A stretch of DNA of 64,000 nt from Shinisaurus crocodilurus (Eukaryota > Chordata > Lepidosauria > Squamata > Shinisauridae). The stretch lies in NCBI GenBank assembly GCA_021292165.1, contig CM037879.1, forward strand, positions 21,475,525-21,539,524, read 5' to 3'. The position numbers were made by a program, and so were the translations under genes. The notes beneath the pieces were generated by a model, which ran no database searches, was not told the DNA's origin, and was given only the letters and a program-made list of their open reading frames with translations. The stretch's first letter is position 1, and every line of letters starts with the position of its first letter. Below, one piece after another: positions 15,216 through 27,567 of this stretch.

Positions 15216-16442
15216 GCTCTGTAAGACTACTATAGTGCACTAATACTTCACATTCCCTGAGGCTGACACAGCAGTGCTGGGTTCCATGGAATCTCAGTAA
15301 CCCACTGGACCAGAAAACTGAGCATTAGCTTCCAAAGATAAGTTTAAGCAAAGCAACAGCAACTGTAAGTGGACAAAAATGTTGAGAGGTAGAATGATAT
15401 CTTGGGTTGATGTGCCTCTCTTTAGCCTGGCCTGTGCATCACCCACTCTTTGGTGCATCACCAGGCTCCAACATTGCTAGGTCACATCTGTACTTCACAG
15501 TGCAAAGCAGGCTGTGCCTCCTACCTATTAACTCATAATTGCCAATCCATCCACAAGAGCTACACATCAGCTGCTGCCCTCTGCTTTGTCTCGCGATGCT
15601 GCTAGCAGCACGACCCCACCCTGCCTTACTTGCCAATGAAGCTACCCAAAGAATTCAGAGTCCCATTTAATCCAATCCAACTCAACCCCGTGGGCTGCCA
15701 GAAAGACGCTCCTTGCTATATAGCGGCACTCTATTCTACCTTTCAGTCTCTAAAGAGTGACTCCATCAGACTGCCAAAGCAAAGAAAAGCATGACTCTTT
15801 GTCAAAAAGAACAAACTACCCTGATGTTTGTCCTTCAACTCCCCAACAGTGTCATCCCCACTCACCCACCCAACAGAGTAACTTACACTATGCAGAAGCA
15901 GGTTTTCCACAAAAGCCTCCTCCGACCAAGTGAAGCTACAGAAACGGCAAGGTGAGAGGTATTTGCAGCACACAGAGAGCCGACAGGATAGCATCTGCTG
16001 GTCTGAGCTCCCTCCTCACTGGAGGCAGAGTTACTATGCAGCTTGGTGACCCACCCACTGCAGCAGCAAAGATGCAGCCAGAGGAGAGACAGCAGATGCT
16101 CTCCTGCAAGCACAGACAAGACGGCACATGGGAGGCATCAGTCTCTAGGAAGTGACGGAAATGCCATGGAGCACAAATCAGCATCCTCCGACACGGCCCA
16201 TCCTGCCTCTGCAACCAATCTCTACTCTTCAAGGTGCCCCACCCTGGCTTCCTCACAGCCACCTCCCTTTGTTCCAGCAGGCCTGTTGTTGTTCTTCAAG
16301 GCGCACTTCAGCAAGATACTCATTTGCTACACTTCCTCCATTCCTCAAGGAGCTCAGTCAGCAAATACCTGGAGCAGGAACAGCAGCTCTTCAGGTGTGC
16401 CACACCTGTCAACATGCAATTACCACCATCCTTTGTCTACAG
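15216..16442. other. Noncoding, nothing recognised
   Basis: Several long open frames occur on both strands (about 15740-16270) but none shows a protein family, splice structure or promoter that I can recognise. Confidence 0.4.
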
Positions 16443-16747
16443 CAAGGGTGCACGACCTCAGGCCCAGGGGACAAATGTGGCCCTACGGGGGTTCTCCATA
16501 TAGCCACGCCCTTTCCCCTGACCACAGCTTGTTTGGTGGTTTCCTGGCTTTTGTGCAGTTCCACCCTCCCACCTTCTAAAAGGCTGAAAGGCTTAGTTAC
16601 TGGAAGTGAGAGCTTTAAGCGAAAATATGCTAGCATTTTTGGCCCCATCCTTTTGCCTTCGACCCTGCCTACCACTGGAATGCAGCCCCCAGAAGCTTTT
16701 CTGAAATGGAATTTGGTCCTCGAGTAGAAAGTGGCTCTGCACCCCTG
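16443..16747 (+). mobile_element. hAT-like noncoding element, CAGGGGTGCA type
   Basis: Ends are CAAGGGTGCACGACC and, on the other strand, CAGGGGTGCAGAGCC. The flanks GTCTACAG (16435-16442) and GTCTAGAA (16748-16755) agree at 6 of 8 bases, fitting an old 8-bp hAT target duplication. No transposase remains. Related copies at 8862, 19333 and 21196. Confidence 0.65.
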
Positions 16748-18072
16748 GTCTAGAAAAAGATCCAAACTTGAGCCCTTCGACCAGAGGCAAAAACTTTATT
16801 AGCTGGCAGTCATGAAATAGACTATGTGGTCTGGCTCCCACTAGAGATGTGTGAGACCATCCATCCCCCACCACACACACGCAAATATTTTTGCCTCCTT
16901 GAACCCTGACATCACATGGCTTGGGCAGGTTTTGCGAATATCCAATGTTTGCTCTTGCTCACAGTTCCTCAAACTACCAAGAGGCTATTTCTCTACATGC
17001 CAAACGATTGCTCATTAGTTTCCCATTTAAGCTGTCGGACCAGACGAGCTGTTGCACTTCGCCATTATGTCGGGTTATTGCTCTCTGAGCTCCTTGGAAG
17101 GAGGATGAGGTATGTACATACGGTAGGTAATCAAGAGAGGCAATCGTCAGGGGTTGAGGAATGTCAGAGACATCACTGGACAATGTTTAACAAACGCAAC
17201 TTTTGGCGCAATTTTGAGCATATTTGCTCAGAATTGACTCCCACTCAATTTATATGGAGGCTTACTCCTTACTAAGAGGATTCAGGACCGCAGCTGTAGT
17301 AAGGAATTGGATCCCAATTCTGAACACATTTACTTGGAAGTAAGCTCTGCTGATTTCCAGGAAACTTGAAAGCTGAGGATCAGAGCTTTACATAGTCACT
17401 ATAAGGTTGGGGGGGGGGGGACCCTTGCAAACAAGAGCGGGTTCTTCTCAATGGGCGCATTCGCATGTCATGCTAACCCACCCTGGCAATAAGCTACGGT
17501 GGGCTGGTTGTGTACAAAACAACCCATGGTGAGCCCAACAGGCTACTGGACTCACCGTGGGTTGTTGGCCCCCTCCCGCATATACCCCAGGGGATACCGT
17601 TGGAGGAGCAAGTTATTTCTCCCTCCCCACCATGATTGTGAGCCGTTTCAGGCTCGCCATGGCTTTTTTTCTCTTTAAACTTTTTTTTGGGGGGGGGGAG
17701 ATTAAAAAATTGCATTATATATTAAAAAAATTTTTTTTGAAGCCACAGCTGGGGCAATGTCATGGGGGGTGCCTGCTGCCAAGGTGCAGCAGGTACTAAT
17801 CCTGGACATTGCCCAGAAGAGGCTCCAAATGTTTTTCACCCCCACTTTGGTTTCTCTTGGCAGCTGACAAAAGATGAGCTTTGAATAGAAACCAAAGGCA
17901 TGAGGGAACTTTGCATGAAAAAAGGGTTAGGGGGGTTTACACCCCCTTCGCACAAAGAACCTACCCCCCCCCCCCGTTAGTCCCCATCCTGGTGCACATT
18001 TCGCATTTTGTCCCGAGCCTCTAGGTGCTCAGGAAAGTGCAAATATGCACATTACCTTTTTCTTGAGAAAAG
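16748..18072. other. Noncoding, low-complexity and foldback fragments
   Basis: Contains a G run at 17408-17420, part of an ACAACCCA(C/T)GGTG-type foldback family (about 17450-17560, see 62084), and C/G runs near 17964. No gene recognised. Confidence 0.4.
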
Positions 18073-18100
18073 GAGTTTTGACAGCTAGCTGTCAAAACTC
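18073..18100. repeat. 28-bp perfect palindrome
   Basis: Centred on GACAGCTAGCTGTC; every base from 18073 to 18100 pairs with its partner, so a 14-bp stem with no loop is possible. Contains two inverted TGACAG half-sites. Confidence 0.9.
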
Positions 18101-19332
18101 TGGGTCCCTTTAAAAAGGGGGGGGGGGTTGACAGGGCAATGGGTGGCTTTTGACTGGGACATAGCTAAAAACTGACGGGTGGGAGGTTTTGGGGTAGTTA
18201 GGGAATGGTTTGTTATATGAACCTTTCTGGGCATGTTAATCTTCAAATAAAGGCCCTGCTTCAGAAAACCTTGGACCACTGTGGTTAGCCTATTGGGGGC
18301 TGCATTCTCACCAGGGGAGTCATTGTCCAGGATAATCCTTCAAAGCCTCTTCTTTGACAGCCTTCAGTGGAGGTCTAGATTGGGGGGTTATGACAAGATG
18401 CTACTTTATTCTTTCTAGATTTTCGTTCATTCCCCCATGTCTTATATTGTTGATTTCGTGGCCATATGTTTAATGATTTTAACTAGGTATGCTGTTAGGT
18501 GCCTTTGGTTGTGCATCGTGGCTTTGGTTGTGCATGGAATCTTTATATCCTGCCTTCCAGATATAACAACAACAACAACAACTCTTTACTCAGCAATGTA
18601 ATCTAGACCTTCTTCCTACCCCATCGTTCTGCCACTACATTCCTATCACATTACACAAATCAAGGCCTTTCCTTTCCCCATTTCTCCCCAGGTCATGAAC
18701 CAAAAAGAAATACCGTACTCAACAAAGCATCTTCCTCACCTTTAATGGTATGCCAAGACACACAGGGTTCCTCAACTGCTGCCTCCAACATGTAAATGCG
18801 CCTTACCTTCCTTCAACAGGCAGACACACATGCAAGGCACTAATATACAGTTGCCCTACTTGAATTAATGGCAGAACCAAAGCTTTAAACAGGTACAGGG
18901 TGGGGCGGCGCTGAGCTGCATTCCATGTACAAGAAAAGCACCTACTATAAAACTCTCTGTACAAGGCAGTCTTGTCTCTTGCTTATATCCAGCAAGAGGA
19001 AAAATAAGGCTTTTACTCTACTGCTAGAAGCTAGATAAATATTAACCTTGCTCTCCCATTTGCAAAGTGGCTTAATTCCAGCCACACCCATAGGGCCTGT
19101 GGTTTCTACTGCAGTTCGACTCTGTACAGCTGTAGGCTGAGTGGCATGTGGGCACATCAAGGGACATTAAATGTTAAACAGTTTGGTTTGGGGAGCAGAA
19201 AGAGTCAGTGTAGAGAAAGGAAGAGCTAATATAGCACTCCGTACAGCCTGGCCAAAGCTCTACTTGTCTAAAATTGCAGGGTTTCCTAAAAAGTCTGAAT
19301 GATACCCAAACATCACAGTTTATCACAGCTCT
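18101..19332. other. Noncoding, nothing recognised
   Basis: A short (ACA)n tract lies at about 18565-18582; otherwise no gene or known family recognised. Confidence 0.4.
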
Positions 19333-19542
19333 TGGGGGCGGGGCCAAAATACAAAAAAATACCTGCGTATTTTAGCTTAAAGCTCTTACTGCCAGTAACT
19401 GCACCATAGGAGCCTTTTGGATGGGGGAGGGGGGACTGCAAACCACCAAACAAATGAAGGGGGGGGGAGTGAAGTGGGTGTGGCTATCCGGGAAACCCCA
19501 GAGAGCTGGCAATGCCCCCCAGGCCTGTGGTTCGACACCCCT
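19333..19542 (-). mobile_element. hAT-like noncoding element, reverse, shortened copy
   Basis: Shares TTAGCTTAAAGCTC, GGGGGGACTGCA, GTGTGGCTATC-type and CCTGTGGTTCGACACCCC blocks with the CAGGGGTGCA family in reverse order. Confidence 0.5.
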
Positions 19543-20981
19543 TTATGATATGGCTATCAAAGTCTACACAGAAAGCAAAGAACAGTGGTGCAGCCAGGGC
19601 TTGATCTTGGGACTGAAGTCCAGGGTTCCACAGCCCAAGGGCCCCACAGAGGTTGGCAGGTAATGGGGGCAGCGGCAAACATGCCCCGGCCACGGCATCC
19701 TTCCTTTCTTATTTTTTAAAAACATTTTATAGTCACAGGGTTGCTGGCTGGGCATGTATTTATTATTTTATATTTTATTACTTTAAAATATATATATTCT
19801 CCTTTTCTACAACATGGTGCTTATTAAATGTGTTTTGCATCAGAGCCCAAACTCCTGGACTGAGACTTCTTTAATTCTAATTTTCAGACAGCTCCTGTGA
19901 ATCCCCCAGAGATACAAAGGGCTAACTTGTTGTTCGTGTCTGGACTGCACATTTTCCACACATCAGTACCCATGCTGACAGTGCAGATCTCACGGCCCAG
20001 AGGCAGATAATATGCCTCCGCTCCATACAGAACAAGAACAGCACTGCTTTTAGGCAGGAATAGGCATGAACCTGCTACCAGCATCCAATTACGCCTATTC
20101 AAACATGGCAAGCATTTCAAGTCTCTTCAAGAGCAGTGGCTGATAAGTGGTCTATACATCAGACACAACAACAACAAAACCATCATCAGGCACATCTCCT
20201 TAACCCTGATCTTCTTCTGGGGTAGCTTTATTTACTGTAAGTAAGTGATTTTCTTCTAGGGTAATTTTAGTTACGGTAAGCCCAAATACAAGGACAAAGC
20301 AGAAAGAAGGGAACTGAGCAAAAGGAAGAATACACCAGAGAATTATACTGCATGATTATCCATCCACAGCAGTCTGCAGCTATTTGCAAATGCCAACTTC
20401 ACATGAAGTGGGAGCAGCTTTTTAGTTGCAATGAGGACACATGCCCACTGTCACATGTCCCATTTCCATTGCCTGCCTCTTCTCCGAGCTAGTTAAAGAA
20501 TTAGTAGATGGTTGTATAAGCTAGAGAGATTCACTGTACAAATTTAAAAAATGAGACAGCCAGCTGCTGTATGAGTGAAGAATATGGAGCAGAAAGAAGG
20601 GAAGGAATGAATCTTAGCTGGAAGAGCAGCAGCCTAAGTCTACCACTCTGGGGAAGCAGGTCCCACAGCCTTAGTGGCAGCCATCATTGGGAGGTGGGGG
20701 CAGAGAGGCAGCACCATGCTGCAAGCGGTGCCCTACGCAGGCACAGGCTAATTAGGTCTTCAGCCATATTGGGCTTGGCTGGCCAATCACCGGCACCATG
20801 GTGCCACCTTCGACACCCACCACGCCTTCCCTGCCTCCCGGTGACAACTGCCACTCAGTCACCACTCAGCAATGATGGCCTTTTACTGCTCCATCTCACC
20901 AGTCGCCGTTGGTCTGATGTTCATATAAATATATGCATGCACAGGTGTCATGCCAGCCTGTCTGTCACACACAGCCTAGAA

Positions 20982-21111
20982 CAGGGCTCTCCAACCTCGG
21001 GTCTCCAGATGTTGCTGGCCTACAGCTCCCAGCATACCCAGCCAGCAATGGCAAGGGATTCTGGGAGCTGTAGTCCAGCAACATCTGGGGACCCAAGGTT
21101 GGAGAGCCCTG
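20982..21111. mobile_element. 130-bp hAT-type foldback MITE
   Basis: Nearly perfect inverted repeat with ends CAGGGCTCTCCAACCT and, on the other strand, CAGGGCTCTCCAACCT. Flanked on both sides by the identical 8 bases GCCTAGAA (20974-20981 and 21112-21119), the target-duplication length of hAT transposons. No coding capacity. Confidence 0.9.
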
Positions 21112-21195
21112 GCCTAGAACAATTGCAAGTTCTTAGTGGGGTTCATTGGAGGAACCCTTCCAAATCAGCAGTTTGCTGCATACCTTGTTATAGAG

Positions 21196-21560
21196 GAGGG
21201 GTGCAGAACCTCAGGCCTAGGGTCCCAATCCGACCCACCTGGGGTCCCCAGCAGGACATGGCCCCTTCCCCTGGCCCCAACCCCTTTCCCTGACCACCAA
21301 TAATTTAGTGATTTCCCAGCTTTTGTGCAGTTTCCCCCCACGTTCTAAAAAGGTTGAAATGCCTCTCCTAAGGCTTGGTAACATGCTGCATGTTACATGC
21401 AGTAAGAGGTTTAAGCTGAAATATGCTGCTATTTTTGAGATTTGGGTCCTGCCCCTTTTGCCTTTGGCTCCACCCACCACTAGAATGCGCACGCGCACAC
21501 ACACACACACACACACACCAGCTTTTCCTAAATGGAATTCAGCCCTTAGGCTGAAATATG
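21196..21560 (+). mobile_element. hAT-like noncoding element with expanded CA run
   Basis: Forward copy of the 16443 family (GGGGTGCAGAACCTCAGGCC, CAGCTTTTGTGCAGTTTCCC, TTTAAGCTGAAATATGCTGC). A (CA)n run at 21497-21519 sits inside it. Confidence 0.6.
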
Positions 21561-22042
21561 TTCAACAGCCCCGTTGGGAGAGGCTGGAACCTGCACACCC
21601 TCTTCCAATAGCTTCTGTCTCCTTCTCCCGCTCCCGTCCTGCCCCCAGCAATAAGTGGCAAGCATTTCCGCAACTGAAGCCACAGCTTTAGTTATTTTCA
21701 CTTAAGGAATTCTAGACTTTCTGTAAACCGTGACGCAGCTCTCTGAACTCATTTTGCACATCCTCGGTGTTGTTCAAGCTCAGAATCAGGACCTTAATAT
21801 CACATCCACACAAAAACAGGGAAAACCAGAAACCGATTATTTGAGGTTTGAATGCCATGGAGCACAGCTAGCTGCCTGCAAGCTGGAAGTGTGAGGCTGA
21901 ACAATTTGTCCCATCTTGTTGCCATCATTTTGTCCTCTCACACTAAATGACAAAGACTGTTTCCATCTTTGCATGTCTAAAGCATTTGGATGTTGTATTA
22001 TTTCCTTATTTCTTGAATAAGAATCCTTTAGTTAGTCTCTAA

Positions 22043-22170
22043 AGGCGCAATCCTATGCATGTTTAAACAGAAAAAAGGCCTACAACTCCCAGCATGCCCC
22101 AGCCAGTTGGCTGGGGCATGCTGGGAGTTATAGGCCCCCTTTCTGCCTAAATGTGCATAGGATTGCACCC
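22043..22170. mobile_element. Harbinger-like MITE, 128 bp
   Basis: Terminal inverted repeats AGGCGCAATCCTATGCATGT and GGGTGCAATCCTATGCACAT. Flanked by TAA at 22040-22042 and 22171-22173, the 3-bp TWA target of PIF/Harbinger elements. Internal foldback around CCCAGCATGCCCCAGCC. Confidence 0.8.
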
Positions 22171-23113
22171 TAAAAAGAGTAAGAACTATTCCCATCCCAG
22201 TTTGAGTCCTAACCAAAGTCTGATCTTGAGTGTATATGTTTCATAATGGTCAACTCTAGAGTTATCTTTTCATTCACTTGCATGCAGAAATGGTCTGAAG
22301 TTTAAAATCTATCTATATTTGCATCCAAAGTAAATTATTTCACCAATTATTTGAAGCTGTAAGTTGTATGCTATTTTGAAAACAATGTTTTAAAAAGGAG
22401 TCTAGCTCTTTGAGTAAATGCCAACAGTTTGCCCACCTCCCTTCCAGAGAAAGTTGCACTACAGATCCCACTGAAGTTAATGGGACGAGAGTTGTAAAAT
22501 TCCACAGAAATCAATGGGGCAATTTGCCTTGTATTGTAGTCCTGCTTATGACAGGAATTCTCAAGTTCAAGAGAAAGCCATTTTTGCTTCAGTTTTCCTT
22601 AGGCAAAAGGCAGGACAGGTAGTTTAAGTGCTTAACCCAAATGTTAAAGTTAAAGAAGATTAATCCCCGCCCCTTCACCAGGGTAAGAACCCTCTTCATC
22701 AGGACAATGAACACAAATGGGCCTTTTCCAAATCACTTTACAATGTGTGGGATTTTTCTCTTGTCCTACCCCCACCCCCAATTTCCTATTGTAAGATCAC
22801 TTCTTATTCAAGCCCTTTTCACACTTCCCATAGCAACTGCCAGAAAAACTCCTTCTGAAGGTCAGCCTCCGAGCTTTTGGAATCATGCATTTATAGCAGT
22901 CTGGCTTCTTTGTGCTTGTGCAACAATTTAAGAAGCAGACTGGAGACTGGCTCCTATAATGAAGCTGCCACTGTATATTAAAGCACTTCCCAAACTTTTC
23001 ATAGTTGAAGCACCTTCACCTCCCACCCCCCATTAAATGCGGGGAGGAGGCATGCTTCACTCTTGGGCTGTAAGAGGCTAAGTAAATGTGAAGAAAAGAG
23101 CCTTTGGGGGTTC

Positions 23114-23141
<28 letters not shown>
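23114..23141. repeat. (CA)n microsatellite
   Basis: Fourteen CA units, seen directly. Confidence 0.95.
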
Positions 23142-23144
<3 letters not shown>

Positions 23145-23299
23145 TCTCATGTGTGAACCGGCTGGGGTGGGTGGGGTGTGCATAGTTAGCGTGTGGAGAA
23201 AGGGGCCTTTGGGGGTTCCTGCATGCATGCACACACACAACACCCCATCATGTGTGAAGGCTGGGTGTGTGTGTGCATAGTTCCTCTTGAATGAATGGC

Positions 23300-24022
23300 G
23301 CCTAGATGCCTGGAGAAGCTGGCCTAGGGCTTCCATATGTAAATAGTTCAAGCCATGAGTTCCCTTCCCCCTGCCTGGCCAGGTGAGGTGCATGGTGATT
23401 GACTAAGAGGCAGCAGAGGAGGGGAGGGGGGGAAAAGGTATATTTCCCAAAGCGTGGTCTTTGTTCTACCCGGCTATGGTAATGGCGGTAAGCCAAGGAC
23501 CCCAGGCAGCTCCTGGTGAAATTAGCTGGACTGAGGGCTCTAGTAAAGGCAAGTCTTGTGGGATTTTTACCCATCTCGGACCTTCGGGTAGGTGTGGTAA
23601 TCTCCCTCGGGCAGCGAGGCTGTGCTGGATTTAACCCTTGAAGAGAACACCCTCAGGTAACAGGTGTGTGCCTGAGATATTAAGGAATCAGGTTTTATTG
23701 TTTTGCAGCTTTACTGTGTACTAAAGTGTCTCTCTCTTTATTTTGTGTGCTTCTCTCATTTCCCTAATCTTGTTGTAAAATGCTACCAGAATAAACCTTG
23801 TCCTGGTTTTACCCCACATGGTGTTTGTGGATTGCTCTGTGGCTTCAGTAACTAAATCCAGGTTACAGAATTAAAGGTGAGTCCCTCAACAGAGATCCAA
23901 GTAGGATTGCAGACAGCTGAGGCTGGCAATCTGGTACCTCTGGGGGAGATCTCTGGGGGTCTTGGTTCCTTTGGGGTAGGAAAGGGTGGGGGTGTGGCGG
24001 GCCAGCCAGCCCCCCCTTCCTC
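23300..24022 (+). repeat. LTR-like dispersed repeat, copy 2
   Basis: Diverged second copy of the repeat at 13260-14155, with AATAAA at 23790-23795 in the same relative place. The two copies share order and spacing but have different flanks, so they are dispersed insertions rather than one tandem duplication. Confidence 0.5.
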
Positions 24023-24027
24023 CACAG

Positions 24028-24270
24028 TAAAGAACATAAGAAAAGCCATGCCAGATCGGACCAAACATCCATCTCACCCAGCATTTTCTTCAACCAGCTG
24101 TCTGTGGGATGTCCACAAGTAGGACACGAGTGCATTAGTACCCTCCCGGTTTGTGTTCCACAGCAACTGGTGTACACAGGCATACTGCCTCTGATACTGG
24201 AGGTAGCATATCACTATCAGGACTAGTAGCCATTGATAGCCTTCTCCTCCATGAATTTGTCTAATCTTAA
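24028..24270 (-). mobile_element. CR1 LINE 3' fragment
   Basis: AAGAACATAAGAAAAGCCAT, CATACTGCCTCTGATACTGG and CAGGACTAGTAGCCATTGAT match the other CR1 copies at 40700, 46786 and 55395. Minus orientation; strongly 5' truncated. Confidence 0.75.
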
Positions 24271-24517
24271 TTTGTCTAGAATGTGGAAGAGTGAAAGTTC
24301 GCCACTGTCCTAGGAAGTCATCCCTCATGCGTCTTCTGCATGAGTTGCTGATCTGGACATGCCTCACAATTGGAAGGAGGCAGGCCCAGAATGGCAACTC
24401 ATGCAGATGCATCAGAGGCAGCTTCCTCTGAGGGGAAGTAACTGCTCCATTTCAGTATTGAGTGTGACTTACTCCATCACTCTAAACCTGCTCATCCTCA
24501 GTAGAGGATAGAGCCAT

Positions 24518-24750
24518 TTTTATTTATTTATTTATTACATTTATACCCCGCCTTTTTTCCTGCAAGGAACTCAAGGTGGCTTACATAATCCTCTCCTCTC
24601 CATTTGATCCTCACAACAGCCCTGTGAGGTAGGTTAGGCTGAGAGGCAGTGACTGGCCTAAAGTCACCCAGTGAGTTTCATGGCCGAGAGGGGACTAGAA
24701 CCCAGATCTCCTGAGTCCCAGTCCAACACTCTAACCACTACGCTACACTG
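24518..24750 (-). repeat. tRNA-derived SINE with L2/MIR-like tail
   Basis: Reverse copy: ATTT repeats at the left, CCCCGCCTTTTTTCCTGCAA, CCTCACAACAGCCCTGTGAG and, at the tRNA end, CTAACCACTACGC. The complement carries a B-box-like GGGTTCTAGTCCCC. Same family at 28291, 37775, 43951 and 54886. Confidence 0.8.
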
Positions 24751-25349
24751 AATCATACAGAGATGCAGCAAGTACTTTCCTCTGAGGGTTGGTACTCTGG
24801 GCTCACAGGAGCCTTTAATTAATTTCTCCCAGCACACTAGGAGTTCTTCTGTGACACATGGTTTGGGAATTACCAATACATATGAGAATCTCTTCAGCAA
24901 GTTGCACAAAGAGTACAGGCCTGCTCCGGATGCCAATTCATTTGTCTTGGTAAGGATTATGTTGCTGTTACCTGCCAGAGGGTTGTTTTTTTTTTTAAAC
25001 ACCCTAAAATAGTTTAGTTGAAAGACATACCTGTCTTCTTACACCATTTTCATACCCCCTCAGCAAGTTCACATTTTCAACAAAGGTGAGAGAATATCTA
25101 CCTGTCTGCCTACCGCCACCCTCAAATCAGAAGACTTCACAGGCCATGTTAAATTTGCTCAGACAATTATCCCTGATTAAATACTCCTTATAAACTTCAA
25201 GGTTTCATGGCGGAACTCATTAATTTAGATGCATGGCAATTATGACCTGACTGTCTCTGCAATATTGTTTAGTTACCCTTTTCTGTATTCTCTTGAGCTT
25301 TGTCATATCCTTTTTGAGGTAAGGCAAGAGTTAGATCTTCGCTTTATTG

Positions 25350-25486
25350 GCAGGGGTGGGCAACTTATGGCCCTCCAGATGTACTGGCCTAGAACTCCCA
25401 TCAGCCTTAGCCAGCCTAGTCAATGGTGAGGAATGATAGGCGTTCTAGCCTAAAACATCTGAAGGGCCACAGGTTACCCACCCCTG
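25350..25486. mobile_element. hAT-type foldback MITE
   Basis: Ends CAGGGGTGGGCAAC and, on the other strand, CAGGGGTGGGTAAC. Flanks CTTTATTG and CTTTACTG agree at 7 of 8 bases. Confidence 0.75.
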
Positions 25487-25872
25487 CTTTACTGTGAAGG
25501 ATGCACAATAGCACCAAACTGAGGGAAAGCCTCAGCCATTGCACCAGAGCCATTGGGGTAGAACGGAACCACCTCACCTTACGCACCACTTTTGCAAGCA
25601 ATGATCTAAAACGCATGCTTCAGGAAACAGGTCTATACAGGGAGGAATAAGAGAGGCTGAACGTATTGAGGCTGTTAGCATCCGTAAGGACTGCCCTTCT
25701 GTCAGTCAGACCATTGTCTTAGCCCCAGCCCTGTATCATACAGGCCCCACTCCTGCAGGATCTGCTCTAGATGATCTCACACCAGGAAGCAGTCTCCTGG
25801 AACCTCTGCCAACTTGGATTTCTGTCAAATCTTGTACATACAACAGTTAGATTGAGGACATTTTTCCCCCAG

Positions 25873-26034
25873 GCCTGTGGCTCACGCTGGTTCAGTTTGT
25901 CCGAGTGTGGAAAGCTAAGCAGGGTCAGGCCTGGTTATTACTTGGATGGGAGACCCCTCCTCTAGTTTCCTGCATTGAGCAGGGGGTTGGACTTGATAGC
26001 CTTGTAGGCTCCTTCCAACTCTATGATCTATGAA
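25873..26034 (+). repeat. 5S rRNA-derived SINE with CR1-like tail, copy B
   Basis: Same structure and nearly the same sequence as copies A and C; differences are scattered substitutions (GGTTCAGTTTGTCCGAG in the head, GACTTGATAGCC in the tail). The 5S box A, intermediate and box C regions are intact. Confidence 0.8.
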
Positions 26035-26582
26035 ATCTAAGTAGCACCATTAAAAAAAAAATTTTGTGTGCGCAAAAAGTTCATTTCTATGAACAACCTT
26101 CTGCTCTGCATCTTCAGCTCCCAAACGGTATTCTGTTAGCTAAACAGGCATAAAGGTAGCAGCAGCTCTACTAGACAAGAGTACTGTTGTCTGGTATACC
26201 TGTACAGCTTTCTAAGCTATTTACAATCCAACTCTATGTCTACTCATAAGTCCAATGGGACTTACGCCCAAGTAAGCGTGTATACTTGGGCGTGGATCAC
26301 AGCCTAAGGAACATAGTTTCATTTTGGTCAACTTGGGTGGGTACAAGAGGTTCTGTAACTTCGGCACCAGAGCCACTGAGCACTGCAATCTAAGTGGTCA
26401 ACGCCAAATTACTTGCACTGTAATCCTTTTAACTACAGGCCATTGTCCTGCATTATGTCTTCGAGACAATTTACGGTAACTATGGATAACCTCAGTATAT
26501 AGCCCTATTATGGTTAGTATAGGAAGATTAAAAACCAGACAAAATAACTGCTCTCTAAAGAAGACAGGACAGTCACTTTAGG

Positions 26583-26911
26583 GCAGTGCTTCTCAATTAT
26601 TTTCTGTCATGCCCCCCCTAGGAAGAAGAAAACATTTCGCGCCCCCCGCGCGACTGTAAATAGTATCATTTGTCTATAAAATTGTTATAAGTACACCTCT
26701 GCATAACACTGTATCCTTATTAACGTAAGAGAATTAAAAAGAAAGAAATGTGGATCAATTTACAACAAGAATAGCCTATGAATCATGTCAGAAAAGGTTT
26801 AAGGAGCAAGGATTAAGGAACTCATATTAAAAACTTTAACTGAATCAAACGAGCCCCTTACGAGCTCGCGCCCCATGGGCCCGCCCCACTATTTGAAGCC
26901 TGCTTGGGGAA
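26583..26911. mobile_element. Possible DNA-transposon remnant
   Basis: Starts CAGTGCTTCTCAATTATTTT next to CGCGCCCCCC-rich sequence and ends with GCCCCACTATTTGAAGCC, a diverged inverted partner. No coding sequence recognised. Confidence 0.4.
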
Positions 26912-27567
26912 GATGCTATGAATGACAGTCTCGGGGGGTGGGGAGGGGTTAGGCGTGCTTGAGAAGTATGACAACACAAAACGTGAGAAGATGCTCAGTA
27001 ATTTTGTTTTTGTTGTGCATCTCGATTTAGCAGTTGGTACTTTTAACTACCACCAGTTGGTAATTAAAAAAGAAGTATATTACAAGTGTGTTCCCTTCCT
27101 TGTTGCAAGTTGGGATTTAAAGTTGGTCCTGTGTCTGACAAGGTAGAAGGCTACCGTCCAATTGATTATAAAATTGCTTTGATGATCACGAGTCATTATC
27201 GTGTTATTTAGCATTTAGCATTTCTGTCCAACAGAATTGAACTTGAAAATGTTTTGGATCACATGAAAGTGCAAATCAATACATCATCCAAACTGATGAT
27301 GGTGGATCCATGATTGGAACAAAGTCACCACCGCCCCTGTGTTCAGGTGCTTCCCATTTACAAGAGGGGAGTGTTCTGCACACACAAGTTTCCCAAGCCA
27401 CTGCTTTAATCTCAGATAAGGTCATAGGAAGCTTCTGCTTGTGGGCTATTTGGCATGTGTGCTAGAACAATGGGGATCAAAGCCACTATTTCTATCACTA
27501 CATCAATGATCTTTTGGATACATAACAGTGTTTTGCAACTCCTGTTACAGTCATCCTTTGTGTAATT
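26912..27567. other. Noncoding, nothing recognised
   Basis: A 74-codon open frame at 26922-27146 shows no family I recognise and no splice or start support. Confidence 0.35.

Noticed and set aside
15743..16880. Overlapping 80-190 codon open frames on both strands
   Set aside because: No family similarity, no splice signals and part is inside a hAT-like repeat; likely chance in a GC-richer stretch.
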